Assembly (NCBI GenBank): GCA_030686995.1
Contig: CM060691.1
Span: 87,107,055-87,171,054 of the forward strand
Length of the DNA stretch: 64,000 nt
DNA from: Artemisia argyi
Taxonomy: Eukaryota; Streptophyta; Magnoliopsida; Asterales; Asteraceae
Reading direction: 5' to 3'
Below the pieces are notes generated by a model. It saw nothing but the letters and a program-made list of their open reading frames with translations, searched no databases and had not been told where the DNA came from. This document shows positions 34,984-46,725 of the stretch, in pieces (the first letter of the stretch is position 1; each line of letters opens with the position of its first letter). A program made the translations under genes and the position numbers.

Positions 34984-37119
34984 AAAAAAAACTCACGTTT
35001 CTCTCTGGTGACATATGGCGACTCTCAAAAAACCTTAACCTCCCATAATCATGGCTTAATCATCAATCTTGATCCTAATCTCAATAACAATTGTGTTCTT
35101 GATTAATTAACTGAGTTTAATTTGATCTTTAACATTGTTTTTATCGGTATTTAGCCTTGATTCGATTAGGTTTCGTTTTTTTTAGGGTTTTTTTGTTAAT
35201 CGTCGTTTAGGGTTTATTAGGGAATCGTTTTTATTAATTCTTATTCTTCTGGACGATTCAAGATGAAAGTCGGTTAGGGATCTTTTGGGGCTTATATATT
35301 CATGCCTTAATTTCTTAAGGCTCTCGTTTTGAATATAGGCGGTGTTCTTCTTGTTTTTGCATGTGCGATTGTTTTTTTTTAGGGTTTCGTTGCTGTTTTA
35401 ATTGCTATGGAGAAAGTGAGTTTTGATAATTTGGATTTGGGTACGGGAGTGGAGAATACGTATTCGTTGTCGAATGTGACTGTGAGGAAACATAAGAAGT
35501 CACAAAGGAATGCTACCGTGAATGATACTAGTAACACTGCCGTTGTGGAGAACACCTCTTCAGATTCTAGTTTAGCGACTGACGATCAGACCAAATCTAC
35601 TAAAAGTAAGCATGATTATATTAATGTTTTGTTTGGTGTGTCGCTTAAAACTATGAAGGATATTGATGATTTCACCAAGGGTTGTGAAGATGGTACATAT
35701 TCGGTGTGGAATGAATTGGAAAGTGATGTTAGAACTATGGTTATGGAGGCTGTTTGTGGATTGGCGGAGGTTTTTATTGCTAAATCTACGACCACTAAAC
35801 CTACTCATGAGTCTCCTATTGTCCAAGTTGATTCAGTTTGTGACGGAGTTAATGTTTCTATTCCACGTAGAGTGGTCGAAAAGGTTAGTGCACGTCTTGA
35901 ATACACTCTATATGGTTACTTTATTGGTAATAGAATGGCGTTTCCTGTGGTTGAATACTATGTTAGAAATAATTGGGCTAAATATGGATTGAAAAAGATT
36001 ATGTTGAATGCAAAAGGTTTTTTCTTTTTCAAATTTGATACTCAAGCTGGTTTAGAAGCAGTATTGGAAGATGGACCTTGGTTGATACGCAAATCACCGA
36101 TCATTCTCAAGAAATGGTCAATTGATACTAGATTATGTAAGGAAGAGTTGACCCGTATTCCGGTATGGGTTAAATTACATGATGTACCCATTCAAGTATT
36201 TGAAGATGATGGTATTAACTTGATTGCGTCATTTCTTGGTAAACCTATTATGCTTGATTCGTACACTAGCTCTATGTGTAAGGATTCTTGGGGTAGAAGT
36301 AGTTTTGCTCAGTGCTTAATCGAGATTTGTTATGAGGCTGAGCTTGTAGAGGTTATTACTGTTGGTGTCCCCTCTCTTATAGGGGATGGGTTTACTAGAG
36401 AAACTATCCGCGTTGAGTATGAATGGAGGCCTCCCAGGTGTACTTCATGTAAGATCTTTGGGCATACCCAGGATCATTGTCCTAAAACCATGGCCAGTCC
36501 TCCTGTTGTCTCGACTCCCAGTGTTGCTACTCCGGCAGAGCCTCCTAATGATGGTTTCCATAAGGTAAATCATAAGAAGAAGAAGGGTAAAGCCCACTCT
36601 AGTAACGTGACCCAGGTTGGTATCTCAGTCAAACCGAACCTTAGGTATGAGCCTAAGAAGACTACTAGTGAGCCAAACAAGAGAGTTACTAATAGGAATT
36701 ATGTGCCTACATCGTCATCTATGTTGAAATCTAAAGGTTTATCCTCTAAGGAAAGTGATATAACTACGTCAAATCCATATGCTGCTTTGGCTACTGATGA
36801 AGGTGGTGATGAAGATTTTGTTGTTAACGAGTTTGATGAATCGGCTAACTTATTTCCTCACTCCAATAATGATGGTGGTCCATCATACATGGCAGCAGTT
36901 GGTTAGCTTGTTTTGTTTAGTTCTTTTCTAGGTTCATTTTTTGATTCTAGAAGTTGTTTTGAGCTTTTGGCATGTCATAGGCTATAGGCTTTTTGTTTAT
37001 CAAGCTGTTTAAGCTTGAGGTTAATGTGGTACTTCAGTCACATTCCATTTGTACTTAAACGTTTGGATTTTAATATATTTACCAGGGTGCAGGATTACTC
37101 CCCTTTACCCAAAAAAAAA
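34984..37119 (+). mobile_element. LINE insertion carrying only ORF1
   Basis: The word AACTTTTGTATCAACAA occurs at 34967-34983 and again, unchanged, at 37120-37136. This 17-bp target duplication covers the end of the 5' LTR. The insert ends in ACCC followed by about ten A residues, the LINE poly-A tail. Inside are about 420 bp of 5' leader, one intact ORF1-like gene and about 200 bp of 3' UTR with AATATATTTA. No endonuclease/reverse transcriptase ORF2 is present, so mobilisation would have needed another LINE in trans. It is younger than the host LTR element. The exact 5' edge is blurred by an A run. Confidence 0.88.
35407..36906 (+). CDS. LINE ORF1 protein (DUF4283 plus CCHC zinc knuckle)
   Basis: Intact frame of 499 residues, which is unusual for transposon DNA in this window. 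The central region (about 170-345) is the DUF4283-type nucleic-acid-binding fold found in plant LINE ORF1 proteins, with FFFFKFDTQAGLEAVLEDGP, WSIDTRLCKEELTRIPVWVK and LIASFLGKPIMLDSYT. It is followed by the CCHC knuckle CTSCKIFGHTQDHC (about 351-364). The C-terminal third is basic and low-complexity (HKKKKGKAHSS), ending with an NPYAALATDE motif typical of these proteins. The role is presumably chaperoning LINE RNA into a ribonucleoprotein. ORF2 should follow within a short spacer but the 3' UTR and poly-A come instead. Confidence 0.88.
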   Translation: MEKVSFDNLDLGTGVENTYSLSNVTVRKHKKSQRNATVNDTSNTAVVENTSSDSSLATDDQTKSTKSKHDYINVLFGVSLKTMKDIDDFTKGCEDGTYSVWNELESDVRTMVMEAVCGLAEVFIAKSTTTKPTHESPIVQVDSVCDGVNVSIPRRVVEKVSARLEYTLYGYFIGNRMAFPVVEYYVRNNWAKYGLKKIMLNAKGFFFFKFDTQAGLEAVLEDGPWLIRKSPIILKKWSIDTRLCKEELTRIPVWVKLHDVPIQVFEDDGINLIASFLGKPIMLDSYTSSMCKDSWGRSSFAQCLIEICYEAELVEVITVGVPSLIGDGFTRETIRVEYEWRPPRCTSCKIFGHTQDHCPKTMASPPVVSTPSVATPAEPPNDGFHKVNHKKKKGKAHSSNVTQVGISVKPNLRYEPKKTTSEPNKRVTNRNYVPTSSSMLKSKGLSSKESDITTSNPYAALATDEGGDEDFVVNEFDESANLFPHSNNDGGPSYMAAVG

Positions 37120-37136
37120 AACTTTTGTATCAACAA

Positions 37137-37156
37137 GGGCGCCATCCGTGGGACCC
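37137..37156 (+). other. Primer-binding region of the Tat element
   Basis: GGGCGCCATCCGTGGGAC follows the displaced copy of the LTR end (TATCAACAA). The second LTR element at 62296 has the closely similar GTGGCGCCATCCGTTGGA in the same place, supporting this as the tRNA-primer site. The LINE separates it by about 2.1 kb from the real 5' LTR, which should prevent normal minus-strand transfer. Confidence 0.75.
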
Positions 37157-37179
37157 TACACTAAGAACTCAAGACCAGG

Positions 37180-39280
37180 ATGCCCGAAAAACAAGAACTC
37201 AGGGCAGCGGACTCCGCAGCCGGAGAAAACACGTGATGATTCACATAGGAAGAAGCATCAAGATTCGACTCCAAGGCCAATCTCTGGAACAACCAGTGCG
37301 CCTAGTCATCGCGAGTCGAATATAACTCCAATCCCTACCACGGTAGAATTGCCTTTGGGGACAACCCAAGCCACTACCGTAGTCCCAAGCGCTGAGGACA
37401 TTCAGCGCACTCTCTTTACCACTCCCCACCAAACGGCACCCATAGTGGACAACACTGCGCCACCAGGAGCACCTAATAGAGAGAGGGAACCTCGTGCGGA
37501 GACGGACATCCTCACAGTAGAAGAGGATACACCTGAGGTGACATTAAACGATTTTGTGTCTCAACATTACGAGACTTTAACTAGTCTCATGCGAGAGGAG
37601 GCAAGAAGAAGGCCAAGCCACGACCTGAAAAACCGGCTAGACTTTGGCCAAGAAAAATCTCCACCGCGCCACTATGAGCGCGAAAACTATGAGAGGCTTA
37701 CCAATGTCCACGACAGACTTGGTACAACATCTAACTCTCAATACTCGGAGGAATACGAAGACAACGTGAGGCACACCAATGTCCACGCTAGGCTTAGTGG
37801 CCGCAGGATGCAAGATAGACTTGGACGACAACGCTCACCGAGCGTAAGCGTCTCAAGGTCAGGAAGCAGAAGAATCCAAGATAGGCTTGGGAAACACTAC
37901 TCCCCAAGTAGAAGCCCTTCAAACTCGGACTCCAAGGAAAAACGACGCAAGCGCCACAAAAGGAACAACTCCTCTTCAAGTAACTCCTCGGACAACGAGG
38001 ATAGAGAGACGGGACATTGGAAATCTAAAAACCAACGTCGGTACGAGGAAGATGAAGATATTTCCCTTCCTTGGCGTCGCCAACAGGTTGATGCGTTCAC
38101 GCGACGCATAAGCGATTTCTCAGATGACAAGAGAAGGCGCATACCCACCAATGTTAAAACATATGATGGAACAGGTGATCCTGATGATCACCTAAAAATT
38201 TTCGAGTCAGCGGCTGCTATCGAAAATTGGCCACAACCTGTGTGGTGCCATATGTTCAACTCTACCTTAGTAGGGAATGCACGAACATGGTTCAGCAAGC
38301 TTCCACGACGAAGCATAAATGGGTTTGAAGAGTTGCGGAAGGCATTCCGCCTAAATTTCACGCAACGAAAGAAGTGCGCAAAGAACCTTGTGGAACTAGC
38401 CAGAGTGAAACAGCGCCAAGGGGAATCCACAAGCGCTTATATGGAACGCTTCAAGGATGAATGCATGCAAGTCAAGGCATGCCCCGAGGTACTAAAAATC
38501 TCAGGGTTCATGAACGGGATCAATAACCCAGAGCTAATACGGAAGTTAAACGATAAAGTACCCCAAAGCTTTGATGAGCTAACAAAGCGCACCAGATCCT
38601 TCATCCAAGGGGAAGCAGCGGCGGCAGACAGCAAAAAAGGTTACTCAACCTTTAAACCATAAGAACAGTCTAGGAGACAATCCAATGATCAAAGTGGTAA
38701 TCGCAACAGGAATTACCGCAACCAAGGTAGTGGAAGGGATAACGACAAGTACGTCCCACTCACAAAAATCCCTAAGGAAATATTCACGGCAGAAGGAGCA
38801 AATTTCCCAAAACCTCCACCTATGCGCACTCCAGAAGAGAAGTGCATAGGAGGAGGATACTGCGAATACCATGAGCAGAAGGGTCACACTACTAACGAGT
38901 GCGTCCAACTACGTCAGCTAATTGATAAATTAGTGAAAGAAGGGAAGATGGACCACCTCGTTAAAAACATTAAAGAGGAGAAAGATAGACAAAAGAATGG
39001 GGCCAAAAAAGAGATACCAAAAAGTAAGGCTGACACAATATACATGATACAATCATGGCAGCGAATTACGAAACAAAAGTCAGCCAAAGATTTTCCAAGG
39101 GAAACCAAATCTCTTTCCCCACTCTTACTGCGGACAACGCAGTGGCAGAACCACTTACCATCGAGATACAAGCGGGGGGTCACGATATCCACCGCATGTA
39201 TGTTGACGGAGGAGCGTCTGCGGATATCATGTACGAACACTGCTTCAAGAGGCTACAACCTGAGATACAAAACCAGTTAA
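37180..39280 (+). pseudogene. Tat-element gag, broken
   Basis: The capsid-type Retrotrans_gag domain lies at about 38150-38510 (VKTYDGTGDPDDHLKIFESA, then MFNSTLVGNARTWFSKLP). Before it is a long charged, arginine- and serine-rich N-terminal region. After it is a knuckle-like CEYHEQKGHTTNEC at about 38862-38905. A TAA at 38660-38662 interrupts the frame just after the capsid domain; the same frame continues beyond it. The natural start is unclear: the ATG at 37180 is in another frame that stops after 18 codons, so a small shift near 37230 is likely. The gag frame overlaps pol (39055-39280), with the readable protease sequence in the pol frame. Confidence 0.85.
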
Positions 39281-42200
39281 TTTCGGCCACGACGTCGCTG
39301 ACTGGATTCACATGTGAAAAGATTTGGCCCATGGGACAATTACGCATACTTGTGGTAATCGGTAATGAATACCATTCCACAACAGCCTGGATGAACTTCA
39401 TGGTAATCAGGTCTCCCTCGTCATACAATGGCAGACCAGGAATATCAGCCATGCGTGCAGTTCCATCCACAACACATGGGATGCTCAAGTTCCCAGTGGA
39501 AGGAGGGATCGTCACCCTCTACAACACCACTGCATCTCTAAGAGAATGCAACATAGTGACAGATGAAGTTCTGCGCGCTCCAGAACAGCACACAACCAAG
39601 GTGACAAACCTAAAAGTTGCAATCCACCCAGATTATCCTGACCAAGAGATATCAAATGGGGGATCACTGTCCGACAAGGGCAGAGCAGCTGTGTGCACAT
39701 TATTGCAAAAGAACCTAAACATCTTTGCATGGGAACCCAAACACATGATCGGAGTGCCAAGAGCCATTACGGAACACAAGCTAGAAATCCGACAAGGATA
39801 TCCTCCAATACGGCAGAAAAAACATGGCCAGGCTCCAGAACGCGCAAAAGCTATCCTGGAGGAAGTGCACAAGCTCGTGGACGCAGGTATCATGCGAGAA
39901 GTTTATTACCATGATTGGCTTTCCAACCCAGTGATGGTAAAGAAGAGCGATGGTAGCTGGAGAATGTGCGTGGACTTCACCGATCTCAACAAAGCATGTC
40001 CACAAGACTGCTATCCGCTACCAGAAATTGATTGGAAAGTAGAATCCTTGTGCGGGTATCCCTTTAAATGCTTCCTAGACGCATACAAAGGATACCATCA
40101 AATTCAAATGGCCAAGGAGGATGAAGAAAAAACAGCCTTCCACACGAGTCAAGGGGTATATTGCTACACAAAAATGCCCTTTGGCTTAAAAAATGCAGGA
40201 GCCACATACCAACGGCTAGTGGATAACGCATTTGAGAAGCAAGTGGGCCGCAATTTGGAGGTCTATGTTGACGACCTAGTCATAAAAAGCCATACCGAAG
40301 ATGAATTGGTGCGTGACATAGAGGAAACGTTTAAGACATTGGGAAGAATAAACATGAAGTTGAATCCCAATAAGTGCGCTTTTGGAGCAACAGAAGGCAT
40401 GTTTCTGGGATACCTAATAGAACCCGATGGTATAAAACCTTGCCCAGAAAAAACAAGAGCGGTCATCAAACTACCTTCACCGCGCACACTAAAAGAAGTC
40501 CAGTCACTAAACGGCAAATTAGCCGGACTAAATCGATTCTTGTCTAAATCAGCGGACAAGTCACTTCCTCTCTTTAAAACACTCACGAAGTGTACAAAAA
40601 AGGGAGATTTTCGATGGACTCCAGAAGCGGAAGAAGCTTTCCAACAGCTCAAACAAAACCTAGCAGAGCTACCCAAGCTTGTCGCACCCCGACAAGGGGA
40701 AGAACTGATCATGTATCTATCAGCGACCCATGGAGCAGTCAGCGCGGTGCTACTGACAGACAGAAACTCTGTTCAAACACCCATATACTTGGTAAGCAAA
40801 GCTCTCAAGAAGACAGAGACTAACCACACCGCTATGGAGAAACTGGTCCTAGCCTTAGTATTCGTAGCTAAGAGACTGCGCAGGTACTTCCAAGCGCATC
40901 TAATAGTTGTAATTACGGACCAACCCATCAAGCAGGTTATCTCTAAACCTGATGCATCAGGGCGGCTACAAAAGTGGAACGTGTTATTGAGTGAGCATAA
41001 CATCTCTTATAGGCCGCGCACCGCGGTCAAGGGACAGATATTGGCTGATTTCATTATCGAGAAGCCAGATGCTGATACTCCATCACCAACGGTTGACGTA
41101 CCATCACAAGAACCATGGGTTCTATTTACAGACGGATATTCGTGCGCAGAAGGGTCAGGCGCAGGCCTTATCCTTACCAACCCAGATGGAACAGAACACA
41201 CTTACGCACTGCGTTTTGAATTCATAGCCACAAACAATGAGGCAGAATATGAAGCATTACTGGCTGGACTCCGCATAGCAAATCAAATGGGTATAGGCAA
41301 CCTAGAAGCTAATGTGGATTCACGATTAGTAGCTAACCACGTGTTAGGCGAGTATGTGGCCCAAGAGGAACACATGATCCAATACCTCGATAAGACCAAG
41401 TCCTTGATCAAGGATTTTGACAAGTTTTCCATCAAACAAATCCCATGAGGAGAAAATAAAAAAGCAGATGCGCTAAGTAAAATCGCATCTACAAGCTTCG
41501 CACACCTGTCAAAACAAGTATTGGTGGAAACCTTGAAGAACAAATCCATCTATGAGATGGAAATCTCCACAGTGATAGAGGAAGAACATCCTAGATGGAT
41601 GACACCCATCATGGATTTTATTAGCAAGGGAACACTCCCCCAGGAACAAAAGGACGCACGACAGATACGGCACACAGCGCAGAGATTCGAACTTCGAGAT
41701 GGTATCCTATATCGGCGTTCATTCCTACAACCATGGCTTAGGTGCGTCGGACCTCTTCAGGCAGACTACGTACTCCGGGAAATCCACGCCGGATCTTGCA
41801 GCATGCACTCAGGACCACGGTCTGTTGTAGCACGTGCCTTGCGATCTGGGTACTATTGGCCTACCATGCACTGAGACGCGCGAGACATGATTAGAAGATG
41901 CAACGACTGCCAAGTCCACAGACCCATTCCGCGTCGACCACAACATGAGCTAACACCCATCACCTCACCATTGCCATTCCATAAATGGGGAATTGACATT
42001 GCAGGCCCTTTCCAGTCGCGGCACGAGGACTTAAGTTCCTCATTGTCGCCATTGACTACTTCACCAAACGGATCGAGGCAAAAGCAGTGGCATGTATCAC
42101 AGGCAACCAGGTCAAACGATTCGTTTGGGATAACATTGTATGCCACTTTGGCCTACCTGGAGAGATTATTTCGGACAACGGAAAACAATTCTGTGATAAC

Positions 42201-42827
42201 CCATTCAAAGACTGGTGCGCGCAGTTAAACATCACACAACACTTCACGTCAGTTAAACATCCACAAACAAATGGATTAGTAGAATGCGCGAATCGTAGTC
42301 TGGGTGAAGGAATTAAAGCGCGCCTGGACAAACATAAAGGAAGATGGGTGGACGAATTATCGCATGTTCTGTGGGCCCACCGCACAGAAATCAAAGTCAG
42401 CAACGGCGATACACCTTTTTCTCTTGTCTACGGGACAGAAGCTGTTATACCAGCAGAGATTGGAATGCCAACAATCCGTACATCGGAAGTCAATGTCACA
42501 ACAAACAATGATGAATGACGCATTGACTTAGATCTATTGGAGGAACGACGTGAAAGGGCAGCTATCCGCGAAGCAAAAGCTAAATCAAAGATGAAGAAGT
42601 ATTATGATGCAAGAGTCAGAAACACTTCTTTCAAACCAGGGGACTTTGTATACCGCGCCAATGATGCAAGCCACACAGAAGACACGGGCAAACTCGGACC
42701 CAAATGGGAAGGACCTTACGAGGTCACAGAGGCATTAGGCGACGCTGCGTACAAAGTGCGCGACATGAAGGGCCACGAGCTACCACGCACCTGGAACATT
42801 TGCAATATCAATAGATGCTACCTTTAG
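39055..42827 (+). pseudogene. Tat-element pol: protease, RT, two RNase H, integrase (broken)
   Basis: Domains in order: aspartic protease with VDGGASADIMY; reverse transcriptase with MCVDFTDLNKACPQDCYPLP, MPFGLKNAGATYQR and the catalytic YVDD; RNase H1 with VFVAKRLRRYF; a second, archaeal-type RNase H with LFTDGYSCAEGSGAGLIL and the later NEAEYEAL and DSRLVANHV; an integrase zinc-binding HHCC region; and an integrase core with WGIDIAGPF, ISDNGKQF and HPQTNGLVECAN. The protein ends in a chromodomain-less tail. Breaks seen are TGA at 41446-41448, TGA at 41872-41874, a one-base loss near 42012, and TGA at 42516-42518. The stops fit C-to-T change, as expected of a methylated, silenced element. 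RT itself is uninterrupted. Confidence 0.95.
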
Positions 42828-43796
42828 GCTACGGCCCGCACACTGACACCTCTGCACTTTAGTAAGCGCTCAATAAATGTTTGTGTATTTACTTTTTCTT
42901 TTAGGAAATTGTCTTTACTTTTTTAACTTGCCAGAATTAATAAAACGTTGTGGTTTCTAGCTAACTCCACAACACATTTCAACATTATTGCTTACATCAT
43001 TCATTTATGTTTCAATTATGTTTATTTATATTATTGCCTACATGGCGTGCATGCACATATTAAGACCACACGAGGGCAGACAGGATGAATAAACCTACTA
43101 ACATACTCGTTGAATAAGAGGGTTGCAAACCCATCAACATTCGATCACGTATCCTTGTTAAACACCTTACTGTCAAGACGTTGGAGTAAGTTCAAAGTAC
43201 ATCCCACGATGGATGCACTTCAACGCACACTGTGCGCGTTTAACAAAACATGGATTCAAGACAATTGACTCCTATAGAGTGGAATTCGCAGTACGCTGCA
43301 TACCACCACATGGATTCAAAATAATTGACTCCTAAGCTCGTACGCAAACTCACTAACTTCATACACGACTATGACTTTAGTATGCATCCCACGACGAATG
43401 CGCATCAACGCACACTGTGCAAGTTTAGACGAACTAAGAAACCAAGACCCTTGGTTCCTCAAAATGATAAATGTAGCACGCTACAAGCCTATCTGCACGT
43501 TGTTACAGTTATGGATCACAAACGTTTATTTATTAAGTTACATACTTAATACATACGTTATGGACACAATACAAGGTATTATATGCACATCGTTACTCTT
43601 GGAAAGTCTTTCACATAACAAAGACAAAATATCTAAGTACAAAACGGTATATACGTGCAAAAGTCCCATACTTTCATTTAAACAAGAACCACGAGTTTTT
43701 ACAACGCTATAACTATGAGTTATACATACATATCTACAAGCTACGGCGGCGTTGAGGGCTGCGTTCTTGGTCAGCAGAGCTCCCAGCCTCTTGGAG
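42828..43796. other. Tat-element spacer between pol and the antisense gene
   Basis: Non-coding. It contains diverged internal duplications: ACATGGATTCAA...AATTGACTCCTA at about 43251 and 43310, and CAACGCACACTGTGC at about 43222 and 43406. It presumably includes the 3' ends of both the sense and the antisense transcript. Confidence 0.6.
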
Positions 43797-46305
43797 TTAC
43801 TTCAAAAGCAACACATCTTTCGGTGACACGGTCGCCACACTGACTGCAACCCCGTCTGACCTAGGAATATGCGCAGCACCCACACCGCAGAGAGTGGCTT
43901 TCCCTTTGAGACCTTTCTTCTTGGCCGCCCTCTCTGCGTAATGCTCCAAAACCTCCTTTAGAGGAACCTCTTTCTCAATAGCGAAGGGGTTAAGAATATC
44001 ACGCGGCTGTGCGAACACTGGAACCTGCAACTGAGACTCGTCAGGCTTCAAATAAAAATCAGATTCAGCCTCTGCGTTCTCCAAGATATGCCTCCCCAGA
44101 GTTAATCCCACCATTATTACTGAGATGGGACAATCTTGGTCGCGCTCCAGCCGTGCAATGTGCGGAAGCTTGAAGAGCCTCATCCCCTCCATCGCCTTCA
44201 CAAGCTCCTCAAAGGCATCAGCATTGTATTCAGGAACCTCAGCGAGGGGAATGGTCAGTAGTTGACCCTCAACAAGCTCTTCCACAGCCTGCGCCTTGCC
44301 ACGAGCAACGGCGCACTCCACCACCTTGCCAAAGGCACCCACGACCACTGGGGACTCCAACGTGACCATGGCAGCTAGGCGCAAGCCATGGCTGATCAAC
44401 CACCTGCACAAACAGCAAAGAATGCATTAGAAAGTAATGAAAATTTACAAATAACAATCAAAGGATAATGTACAACAAGTACCTGCGCTTCGCAATCATG
44501 GACATAAGATGAGGATACAACTCCTCATCATACTCTATGCTCAACCTGTGCAGCTTTTCCTCCTGCGTCTCCAGAGAGCTCTCCACTTTCTTGCCAAAGT
44601 CAGCAAGCTTGCCGCAGAGCTCATTCTTCTTCTCCTCAAGGTACCCCCAGGTGAGGTTAGACCTGTACTGCTGCGTCTCCCCACGCTCGCACTGCAGATC
44701 CGCCATCACAGTCAACTTCTCATCAGTAACCTTCTTTGCGTGCTCAGTGGCAACCAACACCTCTCCCTGTGCCCTAGCCAACTGCGCCCTGAGCAGGGCA
44801 ATCTGCTCATCCTTCTGAGCAAGGCTACCTCTCTCCACAACAGCCTGCGCCTTTAGCTGAGTGACCAACTCAGCCTGGCGAGCAGCAACAACGGCTAGCT
44901 CCTCCACCAACTCATGCGCAGACATCTGCGCTGCTGCCTTCAAAGGCTCCTCCACACGAGCAGCTTGCGGTGATACTACACGATCAGCAAACACCGCATC
45001 ATCATTCGCAGCATGGTCACTACAAAACAAAGAAGGTACAGTTAGTACGAGGATATAACAAATGCGGAAGAAGGATGTTGTACACACTTACATAAGAGGT
45101 GGGGACCTGGACAGATTCTTCTTCGTGCCAGAAACGGACATATCATCCGGTGTGGAAGACTCTTCATCAGCAATCAGATGGCGCCTCCTCTTGGAAGTGT
45201 CAGCGCCATAACCGCCAGAAGACGCTTCCTTACGCTTCCCTCCCTGAGCCTCCGCAACAGGCTCCAGGATCTCCACGCTGTTGGAAGACTCAACATGCGC
45301 CTGCTCCACCACGGGAGACTGCTCCCCAGTAGGAGGAACACTCTGCACTGGCACAACAAGCGTAGCTGCAGGTGGAGAACCTTCACGTGCAATGGGCCCA
45401 AACACCGTTATGTGCCCCGCAGTAGCCTCTAAGATGGGATCCTCACCATCCCTCAGAGGACGCACCCTACTGTCACGCGCTTGGGCTTCTTCAACTTCAC
45501 AACTGCGAACAGGTCCATCTCTGTGACGGACAAAAACAAATAACAAGAACAGCTTAGTTATTCAAGCAAAACAAACAAACACTTACATTATAGAGGCAAA
45601 GGCAAGAAAGGATGAGCACCTACCCTGGCTGTTCCCATCAATGAAGGTTGGAACCTCGTCCGCACCATCAAAATAGTTGCGACTCAGTCCCATATGCACC
45701 AAAAACTCCTCAGGATAGGAGTTAATGGGAATGCGGTTACTATCAATTGTATCCGCATCCGCGACGCTATACGAACCAGGGACAGGACGTTCATCCCTCG
45801 GCAGCGACCCTTGAGTATAGAACTCACGCGATGGAAACATAACATCATCCACCCAGAAAAAATATTCTCTCCAATGCCTTAAGGAATCTACTTTATTGGT
45901 ATAGCATTGAAGGCGCCCTGAGCGCTTTGCAAAAGAAACCCACCCGTGCGACCACGTTGTGTGGTAGAACGCACGGAATAGGTCGACAGTAGGGTTGATT
46001 GCAAGTAACCGACAATTTATTTCAAAGTTGGATATCTTCGCCGCACCTATACACTGCAGCTGTGAGATATGGAGTTGGTAGAAATTGAGCACGTTGCTAA
46101 AAAATATGGATAGTGGTACGCGATAATTCGCGTAATCAAAAAAGCGTGTATATAAACCTATCTTCCCATCGGGGAAATCGGCAATACAGGCGTCAACATC
46201 TGGTGCTTCAGGATGGACGTCGAGAAGAATGAAGTAATCAGAAGAAAACTGGCGTACGTCATCCTCATCCATCGCAGAGTGAAACTCGTGCAACTGAGCA
46301 ACCAT
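43797..46305 (-). CDS. Antisense spliced gene of the Tat element (PF04195-like)
   Basis: Four exons on the minus strand by GT-AG and phase: 46305-45587, 45520-45092, 45019-44483 and 44403-43797, giving 2292 nt or 763 residues with no internal stop. Exon 1 (239 codons) matches the putative plant gypsy-type transposon domain (Transposase_28), with VPLSIFFSNVLNFYQLHISQ, PTVDLFRAFYHTT and a WREYFFWVDD block. Exon 2 is acidic and proline-rich with a possible nuclear signal (SKRRRH). Exon 3 is a long coiled coil (about 45000-44490), rich in alanine, glutamine and glutamate. Exon 4 is a mixed alpha-helical C-terminus. Such antisense frames are known in the 3' region of Tat elements; their function is unknown, perhaps regulatory. 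It stays open while the sense polyprotein is broken. Confidence 0.8.
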
Positions 46306-46447
46306 TTTCAAGATATAAACAAGATGTACTAAATTGCGCACGCGCAGTTACCTAGTAGAACAGTAGATCGAAGAAAAAAAGCTTTGAAAGGTTTAAAAAT
46401 GGCGGAAATGTTTTTACTGTGTGCTCCACAGTGAAAGGAGGCGGTGA

Positions 46448-46456
46448 CTTTTATAA
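46448..46456 (-). promoter_or_regulatory. Possible TATA box of the antisense gene
   Basis: The minus strand reads TTATAAAAG about 145 bases upstream of the antisense ATG (46305), in otherwise unassigned sequence before the 3' LTR. Confidence 0.4.
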
Positions 46457-46678
46457 TCATCAAAAACCCTAAAAGGGACGCCACGTGGATCCCACTAACA
46501 AAACGTGTGGCTAGGATGAGACAAGGTACAACACTTTTTCCTTCTTCCCGAGGAACACGTGGACACTCTCCCCGTTTTCGAAGCATTTCTTACGATATTT
46601 TGGGACTCGATACATTGTTCCCACTCTTGGGCGGGAAGTATTTGATTTTTTCCCGCCACGCTTACCGCTATTCTCACT

Positions 46679-46717
46679 AGTCTAGTATCCGCGGCTACGA
46701 GCCGCGCACACTAGACT
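46679..46717. promoter_or_regulatory. Strong hairpin next to the polypurine tract
   Basis: Arms AGTCTAGT/ACTAGACT (8 bp) and CGCGGCT/AGCCGCG (7 bp) are perfectly complementary, separated by symmetric 3-base internal loops and a 3-base apical loop. The hairpin ends one base before the purine tract (GGGGGACA) that precedes the 3' LTR. Confidence 0.85.
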
Positions 46718-46725
46718 GGGGGACA

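Noticed and set aside
44509..45526. Plus-strand open frames of 65-115 residues
   Set aside because: They are shadows of the antisense Tat-element exons, whose minus-strand reading has splice sites and a domain match.
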